A stretch of 64,000 nt of DNA from Devosia sp. 2618 (GTDB taxonomy: Bacteria; Pseudomonadota; Alphaproteobacteria; Rhizobiales; Devosiaceae): positions 1,860,001 to 1,924,000 of the forward strand of contig NZ_JBEPOO010000001.1 in NCBI RefSeq assembly GCF_040546815.1. Reading direction: 5' to 3'. Every line of letters starts with the position of its first letter. Within the stretch, counting starts at the first letter, position 1. The notes under the pieces are model-generated. The model was not told the DNA's origin. It saw only the letters and a program-made list of their open reading frames with translations, and searched no databases. Positions 26,835-35,679 of the stretch are shown one piece after another. The translations under genes were made by a program, and so were the position numbers.

Positions 26835-27758
26835 TCAGCTCTTACCCTGTGGGTATTCGAGGCCCATTTCGCGGTAGCGTTCTGGGTCGTCGCCCCACTT
26901 TTCGCGGACTTTGACGAACAGGAAGAGGTGGATTGGCACCTCGTACATGGCCATCAGTTCCTTGCGGGATTCTGCGCCAATGGCCTTGATGGTCTGGCCG
27001 CCAGCACCCAGGACGATCTTCTTGTGGCTCTCACGCGAGAGGTAGATCACCTGGTCGATCTTGTAGGAGCCATCCTTCTGGATCTTGAACGACTCGGTTT
27101 CGACCGTGGAATTGTACGGAATCTCGTCGTGGACGCGCAGAAACAGCTTTTCGCGCGTGATCTCGGCGGCGGTGATGGCCATCGTCAGATCGGTGAGGTG
27201 ATCCTCGGGGAAGTGCCAAGGACCGGGCGGGATGTGCTTGACGCACCAATCCATGAAGTCCTGCACACCATAGCCCTTGAGGGCCGAAATCATGAAGGTG
27301 GCTTCAAAACGCAGCTTGGCGTTGATGTCTTCGGAGAGCTTGAGCAGCGCCTCGTTTTTGACCGTGTCGATCTTGTTGAGGATCAGGATGCGCGGGTGAT
27401 TGACGTTTTCGAGGCCCTCGATAAGCTTTTCGAGCTCGGGCGTCAGGCCGCGGTCGACATCAACGATGAGGGCAACGATATCGGCGTCCCCTGCTCCGCC
27501 CCAGGCGCTATCGACCATGGCGCGGTCGAGACGGCGCTTGGGCGCGAAAATGCCGGGCGTATCGATGAAGACCAGTTGGGCCTTGTCGAGCGTGACGACG
27601 CCGCGCACCTGGCTGCGGGTGGTCTGCGCCTTGTGTGTGACGATGGACACCTTGGTGCCGACGAGGGAATTGAGCAGCGTCGATTTACCGGCATTGGGCG
27701 CGCCAACCAGGGCGATGAAGCCGCAGGACGTATCTGCCAGTTCGATGGGTGTGTTCAT
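26835..27758 (-). CDS. era: GTPase Era
   Basis: Essential GTPase for 16S rRNA processing and 30S assembly. The 307-residue protein has G1 GAPNAGKST (residues 19-27), G3 FIDTPGIF, G4 LNKID, and a C-terminal KH domain with IVLGAGGQTIKAIGAESRKEL. It overlaps rnc by 4 bases (ATGA). The block lepB-rnc-era-recO is a conserved operon. The C-terminal GDDPERYREMGLEYPQGKS is typical for Rhizobiales Era. Confidence 0.96.
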   Translation of the reverse strand: MNTPIELADTSCGFIALVGAPNAGKSTLLNSLVGTKVSIVTHKAQTTRSQVRGVVTLDKAQLVFIDTPGIFAPKRRLDRAMVDSAWGGAGDADIVALIVDVDRGLTPELEKLIEGLENVNHPRILILNKIDTVKNEALLKLSEDINAKLRFEATFMISALKGYGVQDFMDWCVKHIPPGPWHFPEDHLTDLTMAITAAEITREKLFLRVHDEIPYNSTVETESFKIQKDGSYKIDQVIYLSRESHKKIVLGAGGQTIKAIGAESRKELMAMYEVPIHLFLFVKVREKWGDDPERYREMGLEYPQGKS

Positions 27759-28474
27759 GAGGGTAGCCTATCAGATTTCTGCCAGACATTCTGCGCGATC
27801 AGGAAAAGCTCGGCGGCCTTGTGTTCGGCGATCTTCTTGGAAGGCCCGGTGGCGCTCAGCGGTTCGAAATCGCCCAATGAGACGGCGATGGTGAATTCAG
27901 GGGCGTGGTCGGGGCCGCGCCGTTCGGTTTGGGTATAGGTGGGCGGTTCAAGGCCACGGGCCTGGGCCCATTCCTGGAGGGTGGTCTTGGCGTCGGCCTT
28001 GTTGGCTGAACCGTCGGCAAGGAATTCCTCGAACATGCGCTCGACAAACTCATAGGCTTTGCCGGGGCCGCCATCGCAATAAATGGCGCCGATGACCGCT
28101 TCGGTCACGTCGCCCAGAATGGCTTCCTTTTCGGCACCACCAGTGCGGGCTTCGCTGTCGCCGAGGATCATTTCCGAACCCAGATCGAGCGTGCGGGCGA
28201 TGACGGCGCAGGTTTCCTTGCGGACCAGCGTGTTGAGCGTGCGGCTCAGTTCGCCCTCGTTGGCCTTGGGATAGCGGCGATAGAGCATGTCCGCCACGAC
28301 AAGGCCGAGCACGCGGTCGCCCAAAAACTCGAGGCGCTGATAAGAGCGTTCGATGCGCTTGGCCGGAGAGACGGCGCTCGAATGGGTCAGCGCGCGGACG
28401 AGCAGATCCGGATCGGCAAATTTGTATCCAAGCCGGAACTGCAGTTTTTCATGATTGCGGACGGCACGGCTCAC
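27755..28474 (-). CDS. rnc: Ribonuclease III
   Basis: Cleaves double-stranded RNA in rRNA maturation and mRNA control. The 239 residues comprise an endonuclease domain with the signature RLEFLGDRVLGLVVADML (Glu49 and Asp53) and a second metal Asp in VTEAVIGAIY, then a dsRNA-binding domain near residues 155-230 (AKTTLQEWAQARGLEPPTY, ATGPSKKIAEHKAAELFL). It overlaps era and lepB by 4 bases on each side, so the three genes are coupled. Confidence 0.96.
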   Translation of the reverse strand: MSRAVRNHEKLQFRLGYKFADPDLLVRALTHSSAVSPAKRIERSYQRLEFLGDRVLGLVVADMLYRRYPKANEGELSRTLNTLVRKETCAVIARTLDLGSEMILGDSEARTGGAEKEAILGDVTEAVIGAIYCDGGPGKAYEFVERMFEEFLADGSANKADAKTTLQEWAQARGLEPPTYTQTERRGPDHAPEFTIAVSLGDFEPLSATGPSKKIAEHKAAELFLIAQNVWQKSDRLPS

Positions 28475-29292
28475 GGTGCGGGCGTCGTGTCATAGGGCAC
28501 GTTGGAATCGACGCCCTGGAACATGCGATCCCACCGGACATTGGCCGGCCACTGCCACAGCTGCCACGGTGGCAGATTGTCCTTGATCGAGAAGAAGCGC
28601 GCTTCAGCCTTGGCGATGAGGTTCACCGCCGGCACATAGCCCACCTGGCTCAGCACACGGCTGTCGGCGGAACGGTCGCGGTTGTCGCCCATCATGAAAT
28701 AGTGACCGGCTGGGACCACATATTCAGAGGTGTTGTCGAGGCCAGCGTTATCGGAGATTTCCTGAATTATATGGCTGGTGCCTTCGGGGAAAGTCTCGCG
28801 ATAGACGGTGACTTCGCGGGTCTGGCCTTCGCTATCGGTATCCTGCGCCTTGCCCAGCTCTTCGCGCGGCACGATGGTGCCGTTGATGTAGAGGCGGCCT
28901 TCGGTGACCTGAATGGTGTCGCCCGGCAGGCCGACGATGCGCTTGATGTATTCAACGTCCTGCGGAACGGGACGGAACACGGCGATGTCGCCACGGTTTG
29001 GATCGCGGCCCATGATGCGGTTGGAGATTGGCAGCTCAAAGTCGAGCGCGGTGAAATTGCCGTAGCGACCGAGCGAGAACGAGTGCTTGCCGTAGCCCCA
29101 GACGAACTTGTTGGCGACGAAATAGTCGCCGATCATCAGCGTCTGCTGCATCGAAGCTGTCGGGATCGAGAACGGCTGATAGAGGAACGAGCGCAGCACG
29201 ATGGCGATCAGCAGCGCCTCGACGACCACTACAATGGTTTCAACCCATTCGCTGGTCGCAGACTTTTTGACAGACTTGGCGGGCTGGCTCAT
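28471..29292 (-). CDS. lepB: Signal peptidase I
   Basis: Removes signal peptides at the periplasmic face. The 273-residue protein has one membrane span near residues 16-36 (WVETIVVVVEALLIAIVL), the catalytic Ser47 in FSIPTASMQQTL, and the catalytic Lys117 in EYIKRIVGLPGD. Box E is MGDNRDRSADSR. The N-terminus is cytoplasmic and Lys-rich. It sits 30 bases after acpS and overlaps rnc. Confidence 0.96.
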   Translation of the reverse strand: MSQPAKSVKKSATSEWVETIVVVVEALLIAIVLRSFLYQPFSIPTASMQQTLMIGDYFVANKFVWGYGKHSFSLGRYGNFTALDFELPISNRIMGRDPNRGDIAVFRPVPQDVEYIKRIVGLPGDTIQVTEGRLYINGTIVPREELGKAQDTDSEGQTREVTVYRETFPEGTSHIIQEISDNAGLDNTSEYVVPAGHYFMMGDNRDRSADSRVLSQVGYVPAVNLIAKAEARFFSIKDNLPPWQLWQWPANVRWDRMFQGVDSNVPYDTTPAP

Positions 29293-29322
29293 GAAATTCC
29301 CCGGAAATGCGGTGGCGAAGCG

Positions 29323-29754
29323 TTAATCCGTTGCACCGGCCGGGTCAACGGCATTGGGCGACGGCAAGGCTTCGATGATGACGAAGGCCTGGGCCAGCCC
29401 GGCATCATCGGTGATGGTGAGGTGAATGTGGGGCACATGGCCAGGAGGCACAAGACGCGCGAGTGCTTTGGCCGCACCATTGGTCAAATGCATCGTAGGT
29501 TTGCCCGATGGCAGGTTCACCACGCCCATGTCGCGCCAATACACGCCCCAGCTGATACCCGTGCCCAATGCCTTAGAACAGGCTTCCTTGGCGGCAAAGC
29601 GCTTGGCGTAGGAAGCGGCGCGCTGGGCGCGACGGTCCGACTTGCGGCGCTCGATTTCGGTGAAGCAGCGATTGGTGAAGCGATCACCGTATTTGGCCAG
29701 TGTCTGTTCGACGCGGCCGATCTGGCAGAGGTCGCTTCCGAGTCCGACGATCAT
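29323..29754 (-). CDS. acpS: Holo-acyl-carrier-protein synthase
   Basis: Attaches the phosphopantetheine arm to acyl carrier protein. The 143-residue product begins [19 protein letters not shown] with the metal Asp8 and has [15 protein letters not shown] with the second acidic ligand. It is a little longer than the 120-135 residues usual, owing to a C-terminal tail ([15 protein letters not shown]). Neighbours rsh and lepB are as in other Rhizobiales; a pdxJ gene, often found here, is absent. Confidence 0.94.
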   Translation of the reverse strand: MIVGLGSDLCQIGRVEQTLAKYGDRFTNRCFTEIERRKSDRRAQRAASYAKRFAAKEACSKALGTGISWGVYWRDMGVVNLPSGKPTMHLTNGAAKALARLVPPGHVPHIHLTITDDAGLAQAFVIIEALPSPNAVDPAGATD

Positions 29755-29853
29755 TTTACATCCTGAATGCAGCCACGAGCGGGCTTTGACGCAGCAATGG
29801 AGGCCAATTCGGGCGGGAGTTGGTCAGACGACACAGCAAAGATGGCGGGCCAA

Positions 29854-32139
29854 TTAGCGGTCGTCATCGACGAACCTCTTGTCGATCTTGCCGTCCCATT
29901 CGAGCGTCGAGATCATGCCCGCTTCGCGGATGCCGGCACGCTGCACAGCCGACAGACCCGGGCTGCGCTTGAGCGTGGCCAGAACATCGGTCAGTTGGGC
30001 CAGGTCGCGGACTTCGATTTCAAAGATCATCTGGTGGAAATCGGGCGAGATCATCCGCATCACCAGATTGTTGATGTTGGCCTCGCAGGCGGCGATGGCC
30101 GTCGAAATCTGCGCCAGCGAACCGGGCTTGTTGACCGATTCCATCGTGATGACGGTTGGGTAGAGGCGATCTTCGGCGCGGTTCTGGTTCCAGCGCACGT
30201 CGACCCAGGCGACATCGCTGTCGTGCTTGTCGATCAGGGCGTCCGAATGGATCGGATAGACCAGCATGGGCGTGTCGGGCTGCAGGATGCCCACGAGCCG
30301 GTCGCCGGGCACGACGCCCTCCCACGAGACCGTCACCGGCATGTGGAAATCAAGCTGGGCGAGAGCGGCCTTGGCATTTGGGCCGGAGCGCTGGCCGCCG
30401 GGCACGCGGAAGCGGAACAGGTCGGTGGCGCGCAGGGCGAACCAGCCGTCGGCCGTGTCGGCGACGGGCAGATCGAGCTTGCGACGGCGCTTGCGCAGGC
30501 CCTTGAGCTTGGCGAGTTCGGCAGCCAGCGGCTCGGAGCCGATCTTGCCCTCCCCCACGGCAATCAGCAGCTCGCGACGGCTCGTGGAACCGAGCGCTTC
30601 GGCGAGCGCCTTGGCTTCGGTGTCGTCGAGCATAACGCCCTCGCGCTCGAGCAGCATGCTGAGCACGTGCTCACCCAAGCCGAGGGCGCGACTGGTGGCG
30701 GCCTGACGGACCGAACGGCGAATGGCGGCGCGGGCCTTGCCGGTGGCGGCAATGCCCAGCCAATTCATTGGCGGCAAGTGGTTCTGGTCGCGGATGATTT
30801 CGACTTCATCGCCGCTGCGCAGCTGGGTGACCAGCGGCAGGATGGAGCCGTTGATCTTGGCGCCGACCGTGGTGTCACCAATGTCGGTGTGCAGCGCATA
30901 GGCGAAATCGATGGGCGTCGCGCCGCGCGGCAAAGCGATCAGGCGACCGCGCGGGGTGAAGCAGAACACCTGATCCTGGAACAGCTCCAGCTTGGTGTAT
31001 TCGAGGAAATCCTCGGTGGAATTGCCGGCCGTCAGGTGCGCGATGGTGGAGCGCAGCGAGCCATAGGCCTGGGATTCGTTTTCGATGCGGCTCAGATCGG
31101 CCGACGCGCCATCCTTGTAAAGAGCATGCGCGGCAATGCCGAATTCGGCGACGCGATCCATTTCCTCGGTGCGAATCTGCAGCTCGGCGCGCTGACGGCC
31201 CGGACCCACAATGGTGGTGTGGATGGACTGGTAGTCGTTGTGCTTGGGGACCGAGATATAGTCCTTGAAGCGGCCGGGCACGACCTTCCACTTGGTGTGG
31301 ACGACCCCGACGGTGCGATAGCACTCCTCGATCGAGCCGACGATGACGCGGAAGCCGATCATGTCCGACAGCTGTTCCAGCGCAATCGACTTGCGTTCGA
31401 TCTTGGCAAAAATCGAATAGGGCGACTTTACGCGCGCCTTGACGCGAGCGGTGATGCCCTCGGCGCCGAGGCGTTCGCTCAGTTCGGTCGAAATGGTCGA
31501 GATCGTCTCGGCATATTCGTTCTGCAGCTCATCGAGACGCGCCATGATGGCGGCGTAGTGATCGGGCTGCAGGATCTTGAAGGAGATATCTTCAAGCTCG
31601 TTGCGCATGTCCTGCATACCCATGCGGCCCGCCAGCGGGGCATAGATATCCATGGTTTCCTGCGCGATACGCGTCCGCTTTTCGGGCGGCATATATTGCA
31701 GGGTGCGCATGTTGTGGAGGCGATCGGCGAGCTTGACCAGCAGCACGCGTACGTCCTGGCTGATCGCCAGCAGCAGCTTGCGCAGGTTTTCGGCCTGGGC
31801 CTCCTCGCGGGAGACCAGGTTCAGGCGCTCGATCTTGGTCAGGCCATCGACGATGGCGCCGATTTCGGCGCCGAACAGCTGATCGATCTCGGCGCGGGTG
31901 GCGTCGGTATCCTCGATGGTGTCGTGCAGCAGGCCGACAGCGATGGACGCATCGTCGAGCTTAAGCTCGGTCAGGATCGCCGCGACTTCAAGGGGATGGT
32001 TGAAATAGGGGTCGCCGGAGGCACGCTTCTGCGATCCATGCTTTTGCATGGCGTACACATAGGCCTTGTTCAACAACTGCTCGTCTACGTTCGGGTTATA
32101 TGCCTGAACGCGTTCGACAAGCTCATACTGACGCATCAT
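29854..32139 (-). CDS. rsh: Bifunctional (p)ppGpp synthetase/hydrolase Rsh
   Basis: Single RelA/SpoT homologue of alphaproteobacteria that makes and degrades (p)ppGpp. The 761-residue protein has the HD hydrolase site GLLHDTIEDT (His72, Asp73), KLADRLHNMRTL, the synthetase domain with RFKDYISVPKHNDYQSIHT and QIRTEEMDRVAEFGIAAH, a TGS domain at about 395-455 (VFCFTPRGRLIALPRGATPIDFAYALHTD), and a C-terminal ACT domain at about 670-745. Both active sites look intact. Two ATGs lie in tandem at 32139 and 32136; no strong ribosome site is evident. Confidence 0.96.
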   Translation of the reverse strand: MMRQYELVERVQAYNPNVDEQLLNKAYVYAMQKHGSQKRASGDPYFNHPLEVAAILTELKLDDASIAVGLLHDTIEDTDATRAEIDQLFGAEIGAIVDGLTKIERLNLVSREEAQAENLRKLLLAISQDVRVLLVKLADRLHNMRTLQYMPPEKRTRIAQETMDIYAPLAGRMGMQDMRNELEDISFKILQPDHYAAIMARLDELQNEYAETISTISTELSERLGAEGITARVKARVKSPYSIFAKIERKSIALEQLSDMIGFRVIVGSIEECYRTVGVVHTKWKVVPGRFKDYISVPKHNDYQSIHTTIVGPGRQRAELQIRTEEMDRVAEFGIAAHALYKDGASADLSRIENESQAYGSLRSTIAHLTAGNSTEDFLEYTKLELFQDQVFCFTPRGRLIALPRGATPIDFAYALHTDIGDTTVGAKINGSILPLVTQLRSGDEVEIIRDQNHLPPMNWLGIAATGKARAAIRRSVRQAATSRALGLGEHVLSMLLEREGVMLDDTEAKALAEALGSTSRRELLIAVGEGKIGSEPLAAELAKLKGLRKRRRKLDLPVADTADGWFALRATDLFRFRVPGGQRSGPNAKAALAQLDFHMPVTVSWEGVVPGDRLVGILQPDTPMLVYPIHSDALIDKHDSDVAWVDVRWNQNRAEDRLYPTVITMESVNKPGSLAQISTAIAACEANINNLVMRMISPDFHQMIFEIEVRDLAQLTDVLATLKRSPGLSAVQRAGIREAGMISTLEWDGKIDKRFVDDDR

Positions 32140-32246
32140 GGGGTTAGTCGCCGCTCGCTTGAGAAATAAGCTTAGCGCTTTGAATTGAAATGGGAAGAGT
32201 ACGGTTGCGAGTATCTGAGTTGCGGGCAGATGGGAAGATGGTCAGA

Positions 32247-32295
32247 GATCGCAGCACTCCCACCTCGCCTCCTGCTGATTGGGAGAGGAATCTGT
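32247..32295. repeat. Dispersed repeat, family C, copy 2
   Basis: GATCGCAGCACTCCCACCTC then GCCTCCTGCTGATTGGGAGA and GGAATCTG, similar to 25911-25957 over the whole length. Confidence 0.6.
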
Positions 32296-32356
32296 GTAGA
32301 GGTAGCGGGAGGGGTCCAGAGGCCGATCAGGGCAAAGTGGTTGCTGGGACGCTGAA

Positions 32357-32392
32357 CCCCTCACCCTACCCTCTCCCCTCAGAGGAGAGGGG
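32357..32392. repeat. Short family B-like stem-loop
   Basis: CCCCTCACCCTACCCTCTCC followed by CCTCAGAGGAGAGGGG. The CCTCTCCCC / GGGGAGAGG-type stem resembles the right arm of the family B repeat at 23120-23166, in shortened form. Confidence 0.6.
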
Positions 32393-32416
32393 ACGCAGAC
32401 TGGGAGCATTGCGAGC

Positions 32417-32449
32417 AAACAAAAACACCCCCGGCTTGCGCCGAGGGTG
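32417..32449 (-). terminator. Rho-independent terminator after rpoZ
   Basis: On the minus strand, CACCCTCGGC and GCCGGGGGTG pair (one G-T) around GCAA, followed by TTTTTGTTT. Lies about 110 bases after the rpoZ stop. Confidence 0.88.
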
Positions 32450-32514
32450 AGGAATAGATTGTGCTTGCGGAGGGCGCGGGCCATTCGAGCGTAGCTCTCA
32501 TGGCCTTCTCGCCT

Positions 32515-32539
32515 CAAATCGCTCCACCGGAGCGATTTG
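32515..32539. other. Perfect 11-bp inverted repeat just after rpoZ
   Basis: Arms CAAATCGCTCC and GGAGCGATTTG around ACC, 20 bases beyond the rpoZ stop. There is no U-run on either strand, and a full terminator lies 65 bases further on, so this may be an RNA-stability stem or an interspersed palindrome. Confidence 0.55.
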
Positions 32540-32559
32540 CCCTGCGGGACAGCTCGAAG

Positions 32560-32928
32560 CTAGTCGTCGCGACGCTCTGGGGGAGCGAGGCTTTCGATGC
32601 CGCGGAGAAGCTCTTCTTCGCTGATGGTGTCGAAATTCATCGAATCATCATCGCCCGAGCTTTCGATCAGCGGAGCAGCGTGGCTCTCTGGCTCATCGAC
32701 CTCGACATACTTCTGCAGCGAGTGGATCAGGTCCTCGCGCAGGTCTTCCGGCGAGATCGCGCCGTCGCCGATTTCACGAAGCGCCACAACGGGATTCTTG
32801 TCGTTGTCGCGAGAGACAGTGATCTGCGCACCGGACGAAATCATGCGCGCGCGATGGGCGGCCATGAGAACGAGATCGAACCGGTTTTCGATCTTTTCGA
32901 TGCAGTCTTCAACGGTGACGCGTGCCAC
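32560..32928 (-). CDS. rpoZ: RNA polymerase omega subunit
   Basis: Assembly subunit of RNA polymerase, also a (p)ppGpp contact, which fits its place beside rsh. The 122-residue protein starts [21 protein letters not shown], continues [34 protein letters not shown], and ends in an acidic tail. The start is GTG 32928: GGAG ends 6 bases before it, and the family starts MARVTVEDC. The in-frame TTG at 32940 would overlap that ribosome site. Confidence 0.94.
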   Translation of the reverse strand: MARVTVEDCIEKIENRFDLVLMAAHRARMISSGAQITVSRDNDKNPVVALREIGDGAISPEDLREDLIHSLQKYVEVDEPESHAAPLIESSGDDDSMNFDTISEEELLRGIESLAPPERRDD

Positions 32929-33168
32929 AGACGTCTCCAAAATTTATGGAATGAACGCTTCCCATACACCAGTGCCCCGGCAGGCACAAGGTTAGGGGCC
33001 GCGATAAGCCGCATTAGCCATGCACAGTCACGCGACCCGAGATTTCTTGCTGGCAACCAGAAAACATGCGAGTACCGAACTTATTGCCCAATTGGCACCT
33101 GCATTATTTTAGGCTGCATACGCAGCACCAAGAATTTGGCGGCATTGCCGTTGTCTCGGAGTAGTTAA

Positions 33169-33741
33169 ATGCCTATCGATGCTCGCGAAAAGATCGTTCT
33201 GTTTATCGATGGCGCAAATCTTTACGCCACATCGAAGGCCATCGGTGTCGATATCGACTATCGCCGACTGCTCGCCGAGTTCAGCGCCAAGGCGTATCTG
33301 TTGCGGGCAAATTACTACACGGCGCTGATTGAGGATCAGGAATATTCGTCGATCCGTCCTCTGATAGACTGGCTGGACTACAACGGCTTTACCGTAGTGA
33401 CCAAGCCAGCCAAAGAATTCACCGATGCCACCGGCCGCCGCAAGGTGAAGGGCAATATGGATATCGAGCTGTGCGTGGATGCAATCGAGCTCGCACCCTA
33501 CTACGATCACATGGTGTTATTTTCCGGCGACGGTGATTTCACGGCGCTGGTGGCTTCGCTGCAGCGCAAGGGCAAGCGCGTGACGGTGGTTTCGACGCTG
33601 ACCAGCGCGACGCCAATGATCTCCGATGACCTGCGGCGGCAGGCGGACTTTTTCATCGATATTGCTGATTTGGCGAAGACTGTGGGTCGGCCGCCGAGCA
33701 CGCGGCCTGTGGTCACGTCGACGAGTGGTGGGGAAGAGTAG
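33169..33741 (+). CDS. NYN domain (LabA/DUF88-like) protein
   Basis: A 190-residue PIN-like nuclease-fold protein. The acidic active-site residues are present: VLFIDGANLY, KGNMDIELCVDAIELA, and HMVLFSGDGDFTALV followed by RKGKRVTVVS. NYN proteins are predicted or shown RNases in several bacteria. GGAG precedes ATG 33169 by 7 bases. It is divergent from rpoZ with a 240-bp gap. Its RNA target is unknown. Confidence 0.9.
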   Translation: MPIDAREKIVLFIDGANLYATSKAIGVDIDYRRLLAEFSAKAYLLRANYYTALIEDQEYSSIRPLIDWLDYNGFTVVTKPAKEFTDATGRRKVKGNMDIELCVDAIELAPYYDHMVLFSGDGDFTALVASLQRKGKRVTVVSTLTSATPMISDDLRRQADFFIDIADLAKTVGRPPSTRPVVTSTSGGEE

Positions 33742-33885
33742 GTTCGGGGCATGCGCTTGAGCATGCAATTGTCCACCTACCCCCATCGTCACCACCCGGC
33801 GTGTCCGGATGGGCCACCTTTCCACTTGCGCTAAGGCATGGATTGCCCGGACGAGCCGGGCAATGACGGGGTGGAGAGATTGTGC

Positions 33886-33940
33886 CACGCCCTCGTGGTT
33901 CGAGGCTCGTGAAAAACTCGCACCTCACCATGAGGGCTAC
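33886..33940. repeat. Dispersed palindromic repeat, left half only (family A)
   Basis: Starts CACGCCCTCGTGGTTCGAGG and runs through ACCTCACCATGAGGGCTAC, then breaks off at the centre of the palindrome. The right arms are missing. Followed at 33991 by half of a family B repeat. Confidence 0.88.
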
Positions 33941-33990
33941 TTGGGGACTTGGGCGTAGCTGGGGCCTACCAGCTCGGTGCTCGCTGAAGG

Positions 33991-34043
33991 GCCCCTCACC
34001 CGGCGCGTTGCGCCGGCCTCTCCCCCAGAGGGAGAGGTGAAGA
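33991..34043. repeat. Dispersed repeat, family B, right half only
   Basis: GCCCCTCACCCGGCGCGTTG then CGCCGGCCTCTCCCCCAGAG and GGAGAGGTGAAGA, nearly identical to 23118-23172. The left arm of the family is missing. Confidence 0.85.
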
Positions 34044-34046
34044 AAA

Positions 34047-34544
34047 CTAACCCCGACCGCCTTCTTTCATGATGCGGGACTTGTCGCGATTCCAGTCGCG
34101 ATTGCGTTCGGTTTCGCGCTTGTCGTAGTTCTTCTTGCCCTTCCCGATGCCAATCAAAACCTTGGCGCGCCCCTGGTCGTTGAAGAACAGTTTGAGCGGC
34201 ACGATGGTGTTGCCGGCGCGGGAGACTTCCTGGTCGAGATGGGCCAGCTGTTTGCGCGAGACGAGGAGTTTGCGTGGGCGCTTTTCTTCGTGATTGAAGC
34301 GGTTGGCCTGCAGATATTCCGGGATGTGGGCGTTGATCAGCCACAGCTCGCCTTTTTCGGGCGAGGCATAGGATTCGGTGATCTGCGCCTTGCCCAGACG
34401 CAGTGATTTGACCTCGGTGCCGGTCAGCACAAGGCCGGCTTCCATGGTTTCACCAATTTCATAGTCGTAACGCGAACGGCGGTTTTCAGCCACGAGACCG
34501 TGGCTGATCACACCGTTTTTCGATTTGTCGTTCTTAGGGGCCAT
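34047..34544 (-). CDS. smpB: SsrA-binding protein SmpB
   Basis: Binds tmRNA and delivers it to stalled ribosomes for trans-translation. The 165-residue product has SmpB marks: [56 protein letters not shown], and the basic tail [20 protein letters not shown]. It lies 5 bases after dapA on the same strand, a conserved pair in Rhizobiales. No tmRNA gene was seen in the window. Confidence 0.96.
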   Translation of the reverse strand: MAPKNDKSKNGVISHGLVAENRRSRYDYEIGETMEAGLVLTGTEVKSLRLGKAQITESYASPEKGELWLINAHIPEYLQANRFNHEEKRPRKLLVSRKQLAHLDQEVSRAGNTIVPLKLFFNDQGRAKVLIGIGKGKKNYDKRETERNRDWNRDKSRIMKEGGRG

Positions 34545-34549
34545 TCAGG

Positions 34550-35425
34550 TTAGATAAGACCTGCATGGCGCATTGCAAAGTCCATGGCGTCTTCCGTCGA
34601 CTTGGTGACCGGCACGAGCGGCAGGCGCATTTCGTTGGCGCAGAGTTTGAGCCGGTTCGCAACATACTTTGCCGGCGATGGATTTGGCTCCATGAACAGG
34701 TCGCGGTGCAGGTAAACCAGCTTGTCATTGACCTCCAGAGCGCCCTTGAAATCACCCGCGAGCGAGAGCTCCTGCATCTGCGAGCAGAGGCGTGGCGCAA
34801 CGTTTGCCGTGACCGAAATACAACCATGGCCGCCATGGGCATTGAAGGCCAGCGCGGTGCTATCATCGCCCGACAGCAGGATAAAATCGCTGCCCAGCTT
34901 GGCGCGCTCGATGCTGGCGCGCTCAAGGTTACCCGTCGCATCCTTGACGCCGATGATGTTTGAATGGGCATCGCGCAGGCGCGCAATGGTATCGACGCTC
35001 AGATCAACAATGGTGCGGCCGGGCACGCTATAAAGGATGATCGGAATGCCGACAGCCTTGGCCACAGCCGAGAAGTGCTGGAACAGCCCTTCCTGGTTTG
35101 GCTTGTTGTAATAGGGCACGACCGACAGGACGGCATCGGCACCGGTATCTTCGGCGAACTTTGCCAGCGAAACAGCTTCGGCAGTCGAGTTCGAGCCGGC
35201 ACCGGCAACGACCGGCACGCGATTGTTGGCAACTTCGACGCAGATTTCGACGACGCGGCGGTGCTCTTCGTGGCTGACCGTGGGGCTTTCGCCGGTGGTG
35301 CCAACAGGCACCAGACCGTGGCTGCCCTCGGCAATCTGCCACTCGACGAAGCTGGCGAAGGCTTTCTCATCGACAACCCCATTGGCCATGGGAGTGATGA
35401 GCGCCGTAATCGATCCTCGCAGCAT
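34550..35425 (-). CDS. dapA: 4-hydroxy-tetrahydrodipicolinate synthase
   Basis: First committed step to diaminopimelate and lysine: condenses pyruvate with aspartate semialdehyde. The 291-residue protein has MLRGSITALITPM, the GTTGESPTVSHEEH motif, Tyr in SVVPYYNKPNQEG, and Schiff-base Lys in IGVKDATGNLERA. ATG 35425 is chosen; the frame upstream to 35515 has no similarity. It is divergent from the transglycosylase gene. Both supply or remodel peptidoglycan, since diaminopimelate is a wall component. Confidence 0.96.
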   Translation of the reverse strand: MLRGSITALITPMANGVVDEKAFASFVEWQIAEGSHGLVPVGTTGESPTVSHEEHRRVVEICVEVANNRVPVVAGAGSNSTAEAVSLAKFAEDTGADAVLSVVPYYNKPNQEGLFQHFSAVAKAVGIPIILYSVPGRTIVDLSVDTIARLRDAHSNIIGVKDATGNLERASIERAKLGSDFILLSGDDSTALAFNAHGGHGCISVTANVAPRLCSQMQELSLAGDFKGALEVNDKLVYLHRDLFMEPNPSPAKYVANRLKLCANEMRLPLVPVTKSTEDAMDFAMRHAGLI

Positions 35426-35679
35426 TTGTCGAGATGTCCTTGGTTTGTGCCACAGTTCAGCCGTGGCGAAATGGCATGACCGTTCTGAGGCGGCCGGTTT
35501 TGAGGTGCGCACCATACTTTCACTTGCCGGTCACGACAACGCCTTCGATGCGTTTTGACGTTGATAGGCAAGCTTGGTGGCACGGCAACCTCACGTTTAC
35601 CCAAAGAGGGTAACTTTGGATTAACCGCAAGGAGGGGGCACCTTGCTGGAACTTGAGACACGAACGTTCAGGACAGCAG

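Larger units (their letters stand above)
32140..32559. other. 420-bp gap between rpoZ and rsh
   Basis: Holds no credible gene. From the rsh side it contains the rsh leader, a family C repeat (32247-32295), a family B-like stem (32357-32392), the rpoZ terminator (32417-32449) and an 11-bp perfect stem (32515-32539). Any rsh promoter must lie between the terminator and the start codon. Confidence 0.75.
33742..34046. other. 305-bp gap between NYN gene and smpB
   Basis: No gene seen. It carries a left-half family A repeat (33886-33940) and, 50 bases further, the right half of a family B repeat (33991-34043). The convergent gene ends have no clear U-run terminator. The part before 33886 has short stems of the kind CCCGG...CCGGG and nothing else recognised. 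Confidence 0.8.

Noticed and set aside
29767..32169. An 800-residue plus-strand frame opposite rsh
   Set aside because: The rsh frame has all Rsh motifs; the opposite frame has no family match and follows GC-rich codon symmetry.
32247..34043. CRISPR array
   Set aside because: The repeats here are palindromic, irregularly spaced and differ in family; there are no equal spacers and no cas genes.
34047..34544. A tmRNA (ssrA) gene near smpB
   Set aside because: I looked at the gaps on both sides of smpB and dapA and saw only repeats and promoter sequence.
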